A stretch of 64,000 nt of DNA from Akkermansia muciniphila (GCA_945888515.1 CAMDAD010000014.1:1-64000), one strand, 5' to 3'. Shown: positions 26,096 through 35,920, counted from the stretch's first letter. Notes: generated by a model not told the origin, from the letters alone. Made by a program: numbers and translations.

Positions 26096-27073
26096 ATGTC
26101 CACACGCGTATTGCTCACCACTTGCAGTTTTCAAGACACTCCCGGGCCTCATCATGACCTTCTCGCCAGCCAAGGATTCGATGTCGTTCGCGAACGCGGA
26201 CCTCTCACTGAGGCCCGCATGTTGGAGCTGGCGGGGGACTTCGATGCCTTTCTCTGTGGCGACGACGCCATCACCCGCGCCGTGCTGGACAAATGCGGCC
26301 CGCGCCTGAAAGTCATTTCCAAATACGGCATCGGCCTCGATAAAATCGATATCGCCGCTACCAAGGAAAAAAACATCCCCGTCATGTTCACTCCAGGCGT
26401 GAACCACACCACGGTCGCCGAGCACACATTCTGCCTCATGCTGGCTCTGGTGAAAAATCTCATCCCCAGCGTGGATGCCACGCGCAAGGGCGAATGGCTG
26501 CGCCTCACTGGCCATGAGCTGTGGGCAAAAAAAATCGGCGTCATCGGCCTCGGTCGCATCGGTCAGGAAGTGATCATCCGCGCCAAGGCCTTCGGCATGG
26601 AAGTCCACGGCTACGGCAATTTCTGGCCCGAGGAATTTTGCCAACAATACGGCGTGATCCGCCACGATTCGATCGACTCGATTTTCGCCACCTGCGACAT
26701 CATCAGTCCGCACACCAAACTCGCCGCTGATACGAAGCATCTCATCAATGCCGAGCGCCTCGCGCTGCTGCCGAAAGATGCCGTGATCGTCAATACCGGC
26801 CGCGGTGAGCTCGCCGATGCCTCAGCCATCCTCGCGGCGCTCGATTCCGGCAAGCTCGCCGGCTACGCCACCGATGTGATGGAGCAGGAGCCGCCTGCCG
26901 CCGATGACCCGATGCTGCGGCACCCGAAAGTCCTCGTCACCGCCCACGTCGGCTCCCGCACCTATGAAAGCGTGCCGCGCCAGGCGATGAAAGCCCTCAA
27001 CAACCTCGTGAACTTCCTCAACGGCAGCGGCCCCGTGTTTTGCGCCAATGGCATCGTGCCCTCCGCCGAATAA
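26096..27073 (+). CDS. D-isomer 2-hydroxyacid dehydrogenase (SerA/PGDH-like)
   Basis: 325 residues. The NAD-binding motif GLGRIGQEV lies in the C-terminal Rossmann half; catalytic Arg (NTGRGEL), Glu (MEQEPP) and His (TAHVGS) are all present. By family knowledge members reduce or oxidise 2-keto/2-hydroxy acids; 3-phosphoglycerate or a uronate-derived acid are possible substrates. It stands 21 nt upstream of the KDG-kinase-like gene and 69 nt after the CE15 gene. The absence of an ACT domain argues against canonical serine-regulated SerA. Confidence 0.88.
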   Translation: MSTRVLLTTCSFQDTPGPHHDLLASQGFDVVRERGPLTEARMLELAGDFDAFLCGDDAITRAVLDKCGPRLKVISKYGIGLDKIDIAATKEKNIPVMFTPGVNHTTVAEHTFCLMLALVKNLIPSVDATRKGEWLRLTGHELWAKKIGVIGLGRIGQEVIIRAKAFGMEVHGYGNFWPEEFCQQYGVIRHDSIDSIFATCDIISPHTKLAADTKHLINAERLALLPKDAVIVNTGRGELADASAILAALDSGKLAGYATDVMEQEPPAADDPMLRHPKVLVTAHVGSRTYESVPRQAMKALNNLVNFLNGSGPVFCANGIVPSAE

Positions 27074-27094
27074 GACTTTTTCCCAGCAACTACT

Positions 27095-28192
27095 ATGAGC
27101 TTAGTAATTAAATCCGCCGATACCTGTGCCTACGATATTATTTCGCTGGGCGAAATCATGCTGCGTCTCGATCCCGGTGACGGCCGCGTCCGCACTACCC
27201 GCCAGTTCCAGGCCTGGGAGGGCGGTGGTGAGTATAACGTCGCCCGCGGTATGCGCCGCTGCTTCGGCAAACGCGCCGCCGTGGTCACCGCTTTTGCGGA
27301 AAATGATGTCGGCCGCTTGATCGAGGACTTCATCCTGCAAGGCGGCGTGGACACCCGTTTCATTCAGTGGCGCAAGTTCGACGGCATCGGTCGCGATGTG
27401 CGCAACGGTCTCAACTTCACCGAGCGTGGTTTCGGCATTCGCGGGGCCAAAGGCACCAGCGATCGTGGCAATACCGCCGCCAGCCAGCTCAAGCCCGGCG
27501 ATATCGATTGGGATGAAGTGTTCGGCAAACACGGTGCCCGCTGGTTCCACACGGGTGGTATCTTCGCCGCACTATCAGAAACCACCGCCGCCGTGGTGTT
27601 AGAGGCCTGCAAAAAAGCCAAGGAATACGGCACCATCGTTTCCTACGACCTGAACTACCGCCCCAGCCTGTGGAAATCCATCGGCGGCCAAGCGAAAGCC
27701 CAGGAAGTGAATCGCGAGATCGCCCGCTACGTCGATGTGATGATCGGCAACGAAGAAGACTTCACCGCCTGCCTCGGCTTCGAGGTCGAGGGCGTGAGCG
27801 AGCACATCACCGGCATCAACGTGGAGCACTTCAAGAACATGATCGACCGAGTGGTCAAAGATTTCACCAACTTCCAAGTCGTCGCCACCACCCTGCGCGA
27901 CGTGCACAGCGCCACGATCAACGACTGGGCGGCGGTGTGCTGGCATGACGGGAAATTTTTCGAGTCCATTCAGCGACCGAAAATGGAAATCTACGACCGC
28001 GTCGGCGGCGGCGATTCCTTCGCCAGCGGCCTAGCCTACGGCTTTCTCGAATTCAACGATGCCGCGCTGGCGGTCGATTACGGTGCCGCCCACGGCGCCC
28101 TCGCGATGACCACGCCCGGCGATACCTCGATGGCCACGCTCGATGAGGTGAAAAAGCTCGTTGGCGGCGGCTCGGCACGGGTGGATCGCTAA
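27095..28192 (+). CDS. PfkB-family sugar kinase, 2-keto-3-deoxygluconate kinase-like
   Basis: 365 residues. It starts ISLGEIMLRLDPGDGR as in KDG kinases and ends with the PfkB signature DRVGGGDSFASGL (catalytic Asp). By family knowledge KdgK phosphorylates KDG, the common product of hexuronate breakdown. Context agrees: a glucuronoyl esterase and a 2-hydroxyacid dehydrogenase lie upstream on the same strand. No KDPG aldolase is next to it, so the exact pathway is inference. Confidence 0.88.
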   Translation: MSLVIKSADTCAYDIISLGEIMLRLDPGDGRVRTTRQFQAWEGGGEYNVARGMRRCFGKRAAVVTAFAENDVGRLIEDFILQGGVDTRFIQWRKFDGIGRDVRNGLNFTERGFGIRGAKGTSDRGNTAASQLKPGDIDWDEVFGKHGARWFHTGGIFAALSETTAAVVLEACKKAKEYGTIVSYDLNYRPSLWKSIGGQAKAQEVNREIARYVDVMIGNEEDFTACLGFEVEGVSEHITGINVEHFKNMIDRVVKDFTNFQVVATTLRDVHSATINDWAAVCWHDGKFFESIQRPKMEIYDRVGGGDSFASGLAYGFLEFNDAALAVDYGAAHGALAMTTPGDTSMATLDEVKKLVGGGSARVDR

Positions 28193-28315
28193 CAATCAGG
28201 CCTCTATCACCTAACGGATCAGTCAAACCACTGCAGACGTCTCTCGAGAGGATAGCGTAGCTGTAGCGAAGTAGGCATCCTGTGTCTTTAAGGATTCGCG
28301 AGCAACTTCTTCTTT

Positions 28316-28556
28316 TTTGCCCTAACGGGGCATACGGTGACAGCGAAGGGTGCCCCAAGGCACCCTGGAAAAGCATCCCCAAAAACATCCGCGCCCCAAC
28401 GTGGGCGCACGGAAAATGTGAGCATCGTTTCCTTGCTAACCAAGTTCCGTGCGCCCATTCAGGGCGCTATGATAGAGAATGCTTGTTCCCCAGGGTGAAC
28501 CCTACTCGTGTTCACCCTTCGCTATCACCGTTGTCCCCCACAGGGACGAAGAGCCA
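28316..28556. repeat. Nested inverted-repeat element (REPIN/BIME-like)
   Basis: Downstream of the kinase gene, outer unit A (28334-28352, ACGGTGACAGCGAAGGGTG) recurs inverted at 28513-28531 with 18 of 19 bases matching; each is next to its own hairpin (GGGTGCC/GGCACCC at 28348-28365; GGGTGAAC/GTTCACCC at 28493-28517). Inside lies a second inverted pair, about GCGCCCC..GGGCGCACGGAA (28391-28414) against 28445-28467. The layout outer-inner-centre-inner-outer resembles a REP doublet. It fills most of the 393-nt gap before the DUF2330 gene; I found no other copy in the window. Confidence 0.75.
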
Positions 28557-28585
28557 AAATTCGAACCCTTAAATTCCGCGCTCCA

Positions 28586-29650
28586 TTACCAACCGTTTCC
28601 GCTTCGGCATTTACGGCGTTTCCTCAACAAAGTCCACGAGAACAGAGCCACCAAGGCGAGGCCGCTCAGCTCGATGGTCTTACCAGTCGATGCCGCGCTG
28701 ATGTTGAAGCTTTTTTCTTTGGCCGTTGGGGAAAAATACACGTCTCCGGCGGCTTGTTGATAGGGCCATTGATCATCGATTTTGTTGAGCCAAAAGCGCG
28801 AGGGACCGGTGGATGCCGGGAGTTGCAGCGCGGACAGTAATTCGGTGCGATGCGCGGTGATATCGCCGGACCACAGGGCTTTTCCGCTCCAGCGTTTGTT
28901 GCCATTGATTCTTCCCTCATACTGGGTCTCGGCGATGAAGTAGATGCGCAACAAACGATTTTTCGCACCGAGCTGTTGGCTGGATGCGGCGGATTCCGGT
29001 TCGCGATAGGGAAAAAGTGGTTGATCGGTGCGGAAACTGATGCGCAGGGCCGCAGCTTTCACGGTGTTTTGCGCGGCAGCTTGACCTTTCACCACCTTTA
29101 GCGCGGTGAAATGCCAGGAGCCACCGAGGTAAGGCTTGGCCCATTCGGCGACGGCGGGCGAATACGCGTAGCCGTTTTTCTTGAGCCACTGCACCAGATC
29201 CTCGCCGGTCTGTGCCGTGAGCACCGTGGCATCAAAGCCCGCCACACGTTTTTCCTCCACCACTGTCACGCCATTCGCCAACGAACGAGCTGGTGCCTGC
29301 GCGGCACATCCTAACGGAAACCCGCCGCCGCCTTGTGGTGGTGGCATGGTGATGCGATCTAAGAAAGTGAATGCCGCATTTCCCGATTCTGACAATTGCG
29401 GGAGCGAGGGTGATGGCACGAGAAATCCGATGTCGCTGGCATCCGTTTTGAAATCAGCCTTGCGAATGAAGTGCTGGGTCTGGCGATCCTTATCCCAAAA
29501 CAGGATCACGGTTTGATCCGCATTCACGACGGGACTATCCGCGCGGGACACGGCACAGCAGCCGAGAGGATTCATCGGTTGAAATGCCATACTCACTGTC
29601 GTCACGCCCAGCATGACGACGCAGATTTTCGTTAGCATGCTTCGCTTCAT
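28586..29650 (-). CDS. DUF2330-domain secreted protein with C-terminal membrane anchor
   Basis: 354 residues from the ATG at 29648-29650, with a signal peptide. The mature start CCAVSRADSPVVNADQTVI matches DUF2330 proteins, which share Cys pairs and a VxNxxQTVI stretch. Near the C-terminus a hydrophobic helix (LSGLALVALFSW) is followed by RKRRK, a cell-surface retention pattern. Function of the family is unknown. It is one of several exported proteins in 28586-31370 on the minus strand. Confidence 0.82.
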   Translation of the reverse strand: MKRSMLTKICVVMLGVTTVSMAFQPMNPLGCCAVSRADSPVVNADQTVILFWDKDRQTQHFIRKADFKTDASDIGFLVPSPSLPQLSESGNAAFTFLDRITMPPPQGGGGFPLGCAAQAPARSLANGVTVVEEKRVAGFDATVLTAQTGEDLVQWLKKNGYAYSPAVAEWAKPYLGGSWHFTALKVVKGQAAAQNTVKAAALRISFRTDQPLFPYREPESAASSQQLGAKNRLLRIYFIAETQYEGRINGNKRWSGKALWSGDITAHRTELLSALQLPASTGPSRFWLNKIDDQWPYQQAAGDVYFSPTAKEKSFNISAASTGKTIELSGLALVALFSWTLLRKRRKCRSGNGW

Positions 29651-29841
29651 CCAAGATCGTTGTTTTTGCATAAACGGGAGCATGATATCCGATATCAGGA
29701 TGTCAATCGCTATGTGCTGTTTTTTCAGCATTTCGTGAAATGGATCCGACAACCATCGCATCGACTTGTGACGTGGGAGTATTTCCCTACGCAACACAGC
29801 AGACGTGGTGAAGACGTGCCGCGAAGAACTCATCAATCACA

Positions 29842-30594
29842 CTAGGGCTTCTTGGCTGGGGGCGCGGGAGCTCGTTCGCGGAGATTCAGCACCTTGACGG
29901 GATTGCGCGGGGAGACGCCATCGGCGCGGTAGAGGATGACGTTGCCGCGTTCTCCGGGATTTTGCGTGATGGCGCTTTGATAGACGACGCGCCAGTTTTG
30001 CTCGGCATCCAGCACGGAAATTTGCACGGGGGTCGTAGGCTGGGTGAGCGGCAGCACTTTCATGCCACCACCTTTCAAATCCAGTGTCTGCTCGGCAAAT
30101 ACAAAGCGCGTGTTGGTGGCTAGCGCGTTGATCAGGCGCAGGCTGCCTTCGGGAAATGCCGCAAGGTCATCGGCGATGACGGCCGAGCGCGCAGCGTCCC
30201 ACGTGTTTTTCTGCGGATCGCGCCATAACACCACGAGCCAGTTGCCGTTTTCTGGGACGTTTAGCTTGTGCCACTCGGTGACAGCTTCGCCCTGCTTTTT
30301 TTGCAATGTCAGGCTCCCTGCGGCGGATGGCAGTTTGACCGACGGAGAAAAGGCGCCGAGCGAGAGAGTGGTTTCAATTTTTTTCTCCTCGCCTAACGGA
30401 ATCTCGATCATGCGTGGTGGCAGCGTGCCCGGCTCGGCCTCCAGTTCGTAGCGCACACCATCACGGATTTCCTGACGAAATGGCGGCATGTCGCCGATGG
30501 CGAGGAAGCGGATTTGTCGATCGGTGGGTTTTTCCTGGGCGTTGGCAAATCCAATCGTCAATAGTAGCAACACGGAGCGAAGGAGAAATGTCAT
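29842..30594 (-). CDS. Secreted protein, lineage-specific family (member 2)
   Basis: 250 residues with a signal peptide (MTFLLRSVLLLLTIGF, cleavage near ANA). Beta-rich, with WLVVLWRDPQKNTW and GSLRLINALATNTRF, resembling the proteins at 12476 and 42379. No named domain. The ATG overlaps the TGA of the upstream DUF1080 gene (ATGA, 30591-30594), so the two are translationally coupled. Function unknown; envelope location inferred. Confidence 0.72.
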   Translation of the reverse strand: MTFLLRSVLLLLTIGFANAQEKPTDRQIRFLAIGDMPPFRQEIRDGVRYELEAEPGTLPPRMIEIPLGEEKKIETTLSLGAFSPSVKLPSAAGSLTLQKKQGEAVTEWHKLNVPENGNWLVVLWRDPQKNTWDAARSAVIADDLAAFPEGSLRLINALATNTRFVFAEQTLDLKGGGMKVLPLTQPTTPVQISVLDAEQNWRVVYQSAITQNPGERGNVILYRADGVSPRNPVKVLNLRERAPAPPAKKP

Positions 30595-31370
30595 CGGGCA
30601 AACGAGGTGTCGGGTTTGTCCAGTGTCAACTCGCGAATCCAGATGTTGCGGTAGCGCACATCGTGGCCCTCGGCCTGAAGCTTGATGCCCTGCGGGCTAT
30701 CGGTAATGCCCTTGCCACCTGCGTTGCCGCCATCCACCCCGGAGTTTGCACCGCCCCAGACCTGGTTGATGGGGATGTTGTGGTGCGCGGGCTTGCCGTT
30801 GAAGTAGAGACTGACCAAGGCTTTTTCCGCGAGCTTGCCATCGGTGAAACGCGCGGCGCGGAAGATGATGTCGTAGCTGTTCCACTGGCCGATGCCATTG
30901 TAGAGCGCATAGGGCGACTCCGTTTCATTGATCACGGCGGCCATCCCGTGTTTGGTTTTGTCGCCATCGAGGATCTGGATCTCGTATCGGTTCTGCAAAT
31001 AGACGCCGCTATTCCCACCTTTCTTAGCGATGAAAAATTCCACGTGCAGGCGGAAATCGCGATAAGCTTTTTTTGTAACGATGTCTGCTGAGCCATACTT
31101 TCCGCCAGTGGCAGCGGGGTCATCGGTCTTCAGACAAGTGCCGCCGTTCAGCGGGTCTTCTACAATGGGCCACTTGATCGGAAGCGAGGAAGCAAAACGT
31201 GGTCCCTGCCAGTAGGTCCATTTTTCTTCTAACATCTTTTTCGTTCCATCAAACAAAACCTCAGCACCCGCAGGCGACTTGGTCCCCACGCCAACATCAG
31301 GCACGGCGACTGGTTCGGCAGCGGAAATGATTGTTGCGAACAAGCAACAGAAAGTGACAGCGTGTTTCAT
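30591..31370 (-). CDS. DUF1080 (3-keto-disaccharide hydrolase family) secreted protein
   Basis: 259 residues from the ATG at 31368-31370. Signal peptide, then the DUF1080 concanavalin-like fold: LFDGTKKM near the start, DFRLHVEFFIAKKGGNSGVYLQ, RYEIQILD, and GIKLQAEGHDVRYRNIWIREL at the end. By family knowledge DUF1080 proteins are common in Verrucomicrobia and Planctomycetes; some hydrolyse 3-keto-glycosides. Coupled to the secreted gene downstream by an ATGA overlap. Similar in type to the broken gene at 46970-47645. Confidence 0.88.
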   Translation of the reverse strand: MKHAVTFCCLFATIISAAEPVAVPDVGVGTKSPAGAEVLFDGTKKMLEEKWTYWQGPRFASSLPIKWPIVEDPLNGGTCLKTDDPAATGGKYGSADIVTKKAYRDFRLHVEFFIAKKGGNSGVYLQNRYEIQILDGDKTKHGMAAVINETESPYALYNGIGQWNSYDIIFRAARFTDGKLAEKALVSLYFNGKPAHHNIPINQVWGGANSGVDGGNAGGKGITDSPQGIKLQAEGHDVRYRNIWIRELTLDKPDTSFAR

Positions 31371-31645
31371 AAAGCGAACCCTATCTCGCAACAGGCCCAG
31401 ATGGCAAGCGGGAAACTATTCTTACAGGTCATCGGAATTGCCCCAAGCGCGCGCGTTGCGATAAAATGATGGAGTAAAATGTGTTAGACTGACGAATCAT
31501 CGGGGCACGGCAGAATGTAGCGTTTGGATGACACGGTCGCGGCACGCCGCCATCGGATATCTCATGTTCCAGCTCACAGAGGATAGATTCTTTGCTGCTG
31601 CTTTTCCATTGAAGTGCGCCCGTTGTGCGATTACTGTCGTCAGCA

Positions 31646-33064
31646 ATGAAGAACGAAACAGAGGTGTTTGCTGGGGTAAAATCGAGGCAGTCGCGTAGCA
31701 AAGCGCCGTGGGCATGGCTGGCCTTGATCGTGGCGATGCTCTCCGCTACGGCGATTTTGTTTTCTCCTTTGGCAGGAAAAATCAAACGGGGATTGCTCAG
31801 CTTGCGCTCGGATCAGCGGCGTGGGTTTGTGGAGAAAGAGGATTTAGAGCGGCAGATCGAGGACCGCTTGCGGGCTGAGTTAGAGCAGGAGCTTGCGGCT
31901 AAAATGAGCGAGATTAAGAAGCAGCAGCGCGCGCTGGCTCTTCAGGTGGACCGCATTCCGGATCCTCCGCCCTCGGCTAGTGCGTCGACTCTTGCTGGGG
32001 TCGATGTCGCAACACTGCGCAGTGGCATCCCTTTTCACTCGGAAGTGGTCGTCGCCAGCGGTCAACTCGCTTCGCTCGAGCGCAGTGATAAGAATAGCTA
32101 CAAAGCGGAATACAAATTAACTGTCAAGGTGCCGCAACCTGCGAAGACTCTCTCAGAATTGCAGAAAGTCAGCCCCAAGATCGATGCGTTGTTACCCAAA
32201 TTGCCGCAGTTGTTAGAAAAAAGTCTGGTCTCTCCGAACTACCAAATTCTTTACAATAACAAAATCGCTCGCATCAAAAAGGATGCGAACGAATTGCAAG
32301 AACTGATTAGCAAACACAATTTTTACGACTTGGAAACCATGTTGCACCTGCGTGATCCGTCGACGAATCGACGGGTATTTTTGATGCAATCGGAAATGGA
32401 CGTGGTATCGGACGGCTCGGATGGCGATCGGTTGGCGACGATGCCTCTTGAAATCGTCGAGTCTACCAATTATCAGCCATTCACCAGCTACGGATGGAAA
32501 AAAACGGGGACCACGACGAACCCTATGATCGCTGGTTGGGAAAAACGCATCGCCAACGCGGAGCAGGAGCTGTCCACCCCAGCCACTACTGCAGCGAGAA
32601 AAACGTGGCTAAAAGATCGCATTAGTTATTTGAAGCGTGGCATTGCGGATATGAAAGCGCGCAGTTTTCTTGTCGCCGAATACGATCCTTTTGTTGTGAT
32701 TCCCGTGCACATGCTGACGGCTACGGATGATCCATACGCACCGCGCATTGGCGATTACGCCGTGGTGATTCACCATGAAAAAATCTATCCGGCGATCGTC
32801 GGCGATGGTGGACCGTCGTATAAAGTGGGCGAAGCTTCATTGCGCATGGCTAGGGAAATCAATCCGCGCTCCTCGCCATACAGCAGACCAGTATCCGACT
32901 TAAAAGTCACTTATCTCGTTTTTCCCAACTCACGGGACGAAGAGCGATGCGCGCCTGATTACGAAAAATGGAAGAAGCGCTGTGAGGACTTGCTGTCGGA
33001 GATTGGGGGCTTGGGTGCAGGTTATGAGTTACACACCTGGACGAATGCCTTTCCTCCTCCGTGA
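31646..33064 (+). CDS. Membrane-anchored GH75-like (chitosanase family) protein
   Basis: 472 residues from the ATG at 31646. A membrane helix (about 22-42) is followed by a coiled coil (Glu/Lys/Gln-rich, about 55-100) and a C-terminal domain with FLMQSEMDVVSDGSDGDR, NYQPFTSYGWK, DPFVVIP, GDYAVVIHHEKIYPAIVGD and GEASLRMAREIN. That order matches the GH75 fungal-type chitosanase family as I know it. The catalytic residues are not verified here. It is divergent from the DUF1080 gene. Enzyme activity is an inference. Confidence 0.72.
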   Translation: MKNETEVFAGVKSRQSRSKAPWAWLALIVAMLSATAILFSPLAGKIKRGLLSLRSDQRRGFVEKEDLERQIEDRLRAELEQELAAKMSEIKKQQRALALQVDRIPDPPPSASASTLAGVDVATLRSGIPFHSEVVVASGQLASLERSDKNSYKAEYKLTVKVPQPAKTLSELQKVSPKIDALLPKLPQLLEKSLVSPNYQILYNNKIARIKKDANELQELISKHNFYDLETMLHLRDPSTNRRVFLMQSEMDVVSDGSDGDRLATMPLEIVESTNYQPFTSYGWKKTGTTTNPMIAGWEKRIANAEQELSTPATTAARKTWLKDRISYLKRGIADMKARSFLVAEYDPFVVIPVHMLTATDDPYAPRIGDYAVVIHHEKIYPAIVGDGGPSYKVGEASLRMAREINPRSSPYSRPVSDLKVTYLVFPNSRDEERCAPDYEKWKKRCEDLLSEIGGLGAGYELHTWTNAFPPP

Positions 33065-33119
33065 ATGCGGCTTGACTGAAGCGCTAGCGAAAAAATGATT
33101 CGCCAAGCTTCGTTGTGCA

Positions 33120-34094
33120 GTGCATACGTCGTATGTGACAAAAGCGTTTTTACTTGGCGCGGGATTGGGAACGCGATTGCAGCCTTTGACGCATCGATTG
33201 CCCAAGCCATTAGTACCACTGGGGCATCAGGCATTGATTAAGCATGCGTGGCAGGCCTGCGTGGATTTGGGTTGCCATGACTTTGCGATCAACACGCACC
33301 ATCTACCGCACATGTGGCGGGATCCGCTTTTGGGGTGGGGATGTGAAGACTGGCAAGCGGTAGCCGAGAAGGGTGGCAATGAGGAGGAGGTCATCTTGGG
33401 GCACTGGCAGGACACGTCGATCCGCTTGTTTCACGAGCCTGTGTTGTTAGAGACAGGTGGTGGCTTGCGCAATGTGCGTGAATGGATGGGAAAAGAGAAT
33501 GTGTTGGTTCACAATGGTGATATTTTCTCGAGCATGCCCCTGCAGCGGTTAGTGGATCAGCACTCGCGCTCTGGTTTTCCCGTGACGCTGGCCTTGCGTT
33601 CGGAAGGATCGGCAAAACACATCGCTTGCGTTGAAGGCAGAGTCATCGATATCCGCAACCGACTCGGCAGAGCCGAGGGAACTCATGTGTTCACCGGCGT
33701 TTACTGCATGAATGCAGCGCTATTTGACTTTTTACCAGAGGACTCTGTGGTATCGGTGATTCCCGCCTTTCTCCGTCTCGCAGAGTTAGGTCAACTCGGC
33801 TGTGTCGTGCTGGATGAGGGCGAGTGGTTTGATCTCGGCGAACGTGAGAGTTATCTGCGTGCGCACAGGGACTTACGGCTAGGAGATCCGATCCATGCGA
33901 CCGCCGTGATTGCGGCTGATGCGAGCATTGAACGAAGCGTCATCGGTGCCGGAAGCGTTATCGGCGCGGGAGCCGTGATCCGCGACTCTGTCGTGTGGCC
34001 CCAGAGTCACGTGGAATCGGGCGCGCGCTTGCAGCACTGTATCGTGTATTCCGGGAGAGTGGTTGAGGGCGCGCACCGCGACGCGTCTCTCTAA
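33120..34094 (+). CDS. Sugar-1-phosphate nucleotidyltransferase with hexapeptide C-terminus
   Basis: 324 residues, start GTG at 33120. The pyrophosphorylase signature LGAGLGTRLQPLTHRLPKP opens the protein; VLVHNGDIF is the metal/sugar-binding Asp region. The C-terminal 70 residues have left-handed beta-helix hexapeptides (ASIERSVIGAGSVIGAGAVI). Family members make GDP-mannose, dTDP- or UDP-sugars or MurNAc-1-P derivatives; the sugar cannot be fixed. Standalone. Confidence 0.88.
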   Translation: MHTSYVTKAFLLGAGLGTRLQPLTHRLPKPLVPLGHQALIKHAWQACVDLGCHDFAINTHHLPHMWRDPLLGWGCEDWQAVAEKGGNEEEVILGHWQDTSIRLFHEPVLLETGGGLRNVREWMGKENVLVHNGDIFSSMPLQRLVDQHSRSGFPVTLALRSEGSAKHIACVEGRVIDIRNRLGRAEGTHVFTGVYCMNAALFDFLPEDSVVSVIPAFLRLAELGQLGCVVLDEGEWFDLGERESYLRAHRDLRLGDPIHATAVIAADASIERSVIGAGSVIGAGAVIRDSVVWPQSHVESGARLQHCIVYSGRVVEGAHRDASL

Positions 34095-34363
34095 CAACTT
34101 CGTCATTTGCGCGCCACCGCGCACTTCAGATCGAGTCGTCTTTTCCGCGGTCGATGGATAAGAGGCAAAGGGCAGAGCATACGGCCTAGCTCGTATCGAT
34201 GAGGTGAGTAGAGGGAGACTCGATGAGAGCCAACCATTCCCATCCCTCTGGCATTTCGCCATGCTCTGATGACACAAAAATGAAAGTCGTTTAAGTGATT
34301 CGCCGTATGGAAAGTTGCGCACTTCGTTTTTGAGGTTAAGTTGCGCTACCAACGTCACGCATC

Positions 34364-35665
34364 ATGAATTCCCGCCGCCTGTTTTTAAAAAGTCTGGCAT
34401 CCACCTTGGCCCTGCCCATGCTGGAGCCTTTGCGCGCCGCCACGGCATCGGCAGTTCCTGGGTCGCCGCTTCGGTTAGCATACGTTTATTTGCCGAATGG
34501 CGTGAACACGAAGCTCTGGTTTCCGACTGGTTCCGGAAAAAATTACGAGCTTTCGCCTTCCCTCGCGCCGTTGACGAACATGCGCGATCATTTCCAAGTG
34601 ATTAAAGGACTCGCTCTCGACAAGGCGAGTTCCAATGGTGACGGCGCGGGAGATCACGCTCGTGCCAATGCCAGTTTTCTCACAGGTTGCCAAGCGCGCA
34701 AGACGGCGGGAGCGGACATTCGGATCGGCGTCTCTGCCGATCAGATCGCCGCGCGCCAGATCGGACACTTGACGCGCCTTCCCTCTTTGGAGCTCTCCAC
34801 AGACGAGCCGCGTCGTTCTGGAAATTGTGATTCCGGTTACTCATGCGCATACCAGTATAACCTCGCATGGCGCTCCGAAACCACGCCTGCGCCGCCGATG
34901 CGTGACCCGCGCATGGTGTTCGAGGCACTTTTCGGTTCGAAGGATGAGAAGGGGAATGCCGAGCGACAGCTTCGCAAAAAATCGGTTCTCGACTTTGTCA
35001 TGGATGATGCGAAGCGCCTGCAATCGCGCGCCACGGGTGCGGATAAAAACAAGCTCGACGAATATTTTACCTCCGTGCGCGAGATCGAACAACGGATCGA
35101 ACGTGCCGAAAAACATCGCAAAGAGCGTCCGGAAATCGACGTGCCGAACGGCGTGCCTTCTTCCTACCGCGAGCACATCCGGGCGATGTATGATTTAATG
35201 TTGGTCGCTTTCCAAACGGACAGCACCCGCGTCGCCTCCTTTTTGTTAGCCCACGATGGCTCGAACCGCACCTTCCCGGAGATCGGGGTGAATGAGTCGC
35301 ATCACGGGATTTCCCATCATCAGCGCGACGCAAAACGACTGGCGCTGATTGCGAAGATTGATGAATATTATGCCGCCGAGTTTGCCCGGTTCCTGACGAA
35401 TCTGAAAAATGTCAAAGAGGGTGACGGAAACTTGTTAGATCATTCGATGATCGTATACGGTGGCGGTATTTGCGATGGAGATCGCCACAATCACGATCAC
35501 TTGCCAGTCCTTCTGGCGGGTCATGGCAATGGCACATTGCAAACAGGTCGATTGCTCGAAGCCCGCGAGGAAACGCCGCTGACCAACCTGCACTTGACTC
35601 TGCTCGATCGCATGGGTGTGCAAGCAGAGCGAGTCGGTGACTCGACAGGCAAACTGGACGTATGA
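34364..35665 (+). CDS. DUF1552 secreted protein (Tat signal)
   Basis: 433 residues. A twin-arginine signal (NSRRLFLKS) precedes the domain; YVYLPNGVNTKLW, DHARANASFLTG, and a conserved region near the middle match DUF1552. By family knowledge it lies beside DUF1592-type cytochrome-bearing genes in Planctomycetes and Verrucomicrobia; no such partner is here, though a cytochrome c gene lies 255 nt downstream. Function of the family is not established. Metal-binding His/Asp residues (HDGSN, ESHHGISHH, CDGDRHNHD) suggest a hydrolase-like fold. Confidence 0.88.
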   Translation: MNSRRLFLKSLASTLALPMLEPLRAATASAVPGSPLRLAYVYLPNGVNTKLWFPTGSGKNYELSPSLAPLTNMRDHFQVIKGLALDKASSNGDGAGDHARANASFLTGCQARKTAGADIRIGVSADQIAARQIGHLTRLPSLELSTDEPRRSGNCDSGYSCAYQYNLAWRSETTPAPPMRDPRMVFEALFGSKDEKGNAERQLRKKSVLDFVMDDAKRLQSRATGADKNKLDEYFTSVREIEQRIERAEKHRKERPEIDVPNGVPSSYREHIRAMYDLMLVAFQTDSTRVASFLLAHDGSNRTFPEIGVNESHHGISHHQRDAKRLALIAKIDEYYAAEFARFLTNLKNVKEGDGNLLDHSMIVYGGGICDGDRHNHDHLPVLLAGHGNGTLQTGRLLEAREETPLTNLHLTLLDRMGVQAERVGDSTGKLDV

Positions 35666-35920
35666 TGGTGGCGGAGTTTCGCCAGAGTCATGGCATTGGC
35701 CAGATGCCACTCATGAGGTGTATGAGGTGATCTCTTCGCTACATTCGCTTGCTGATTTTGACACAGGTTTTTTCCACTGATCAAGTAGTCGGCGATCATA
35801 GGTCAGTCAGAGGGATTTGGTGAGTTGCGGTGCATGTCTCGCTTTTCATGCAATGATCGACAGAAAAGACCTTTCGCAGACGTTCCTCTAACTGCTGGGA
35901 GAATTCTCGGGGAGGATACG

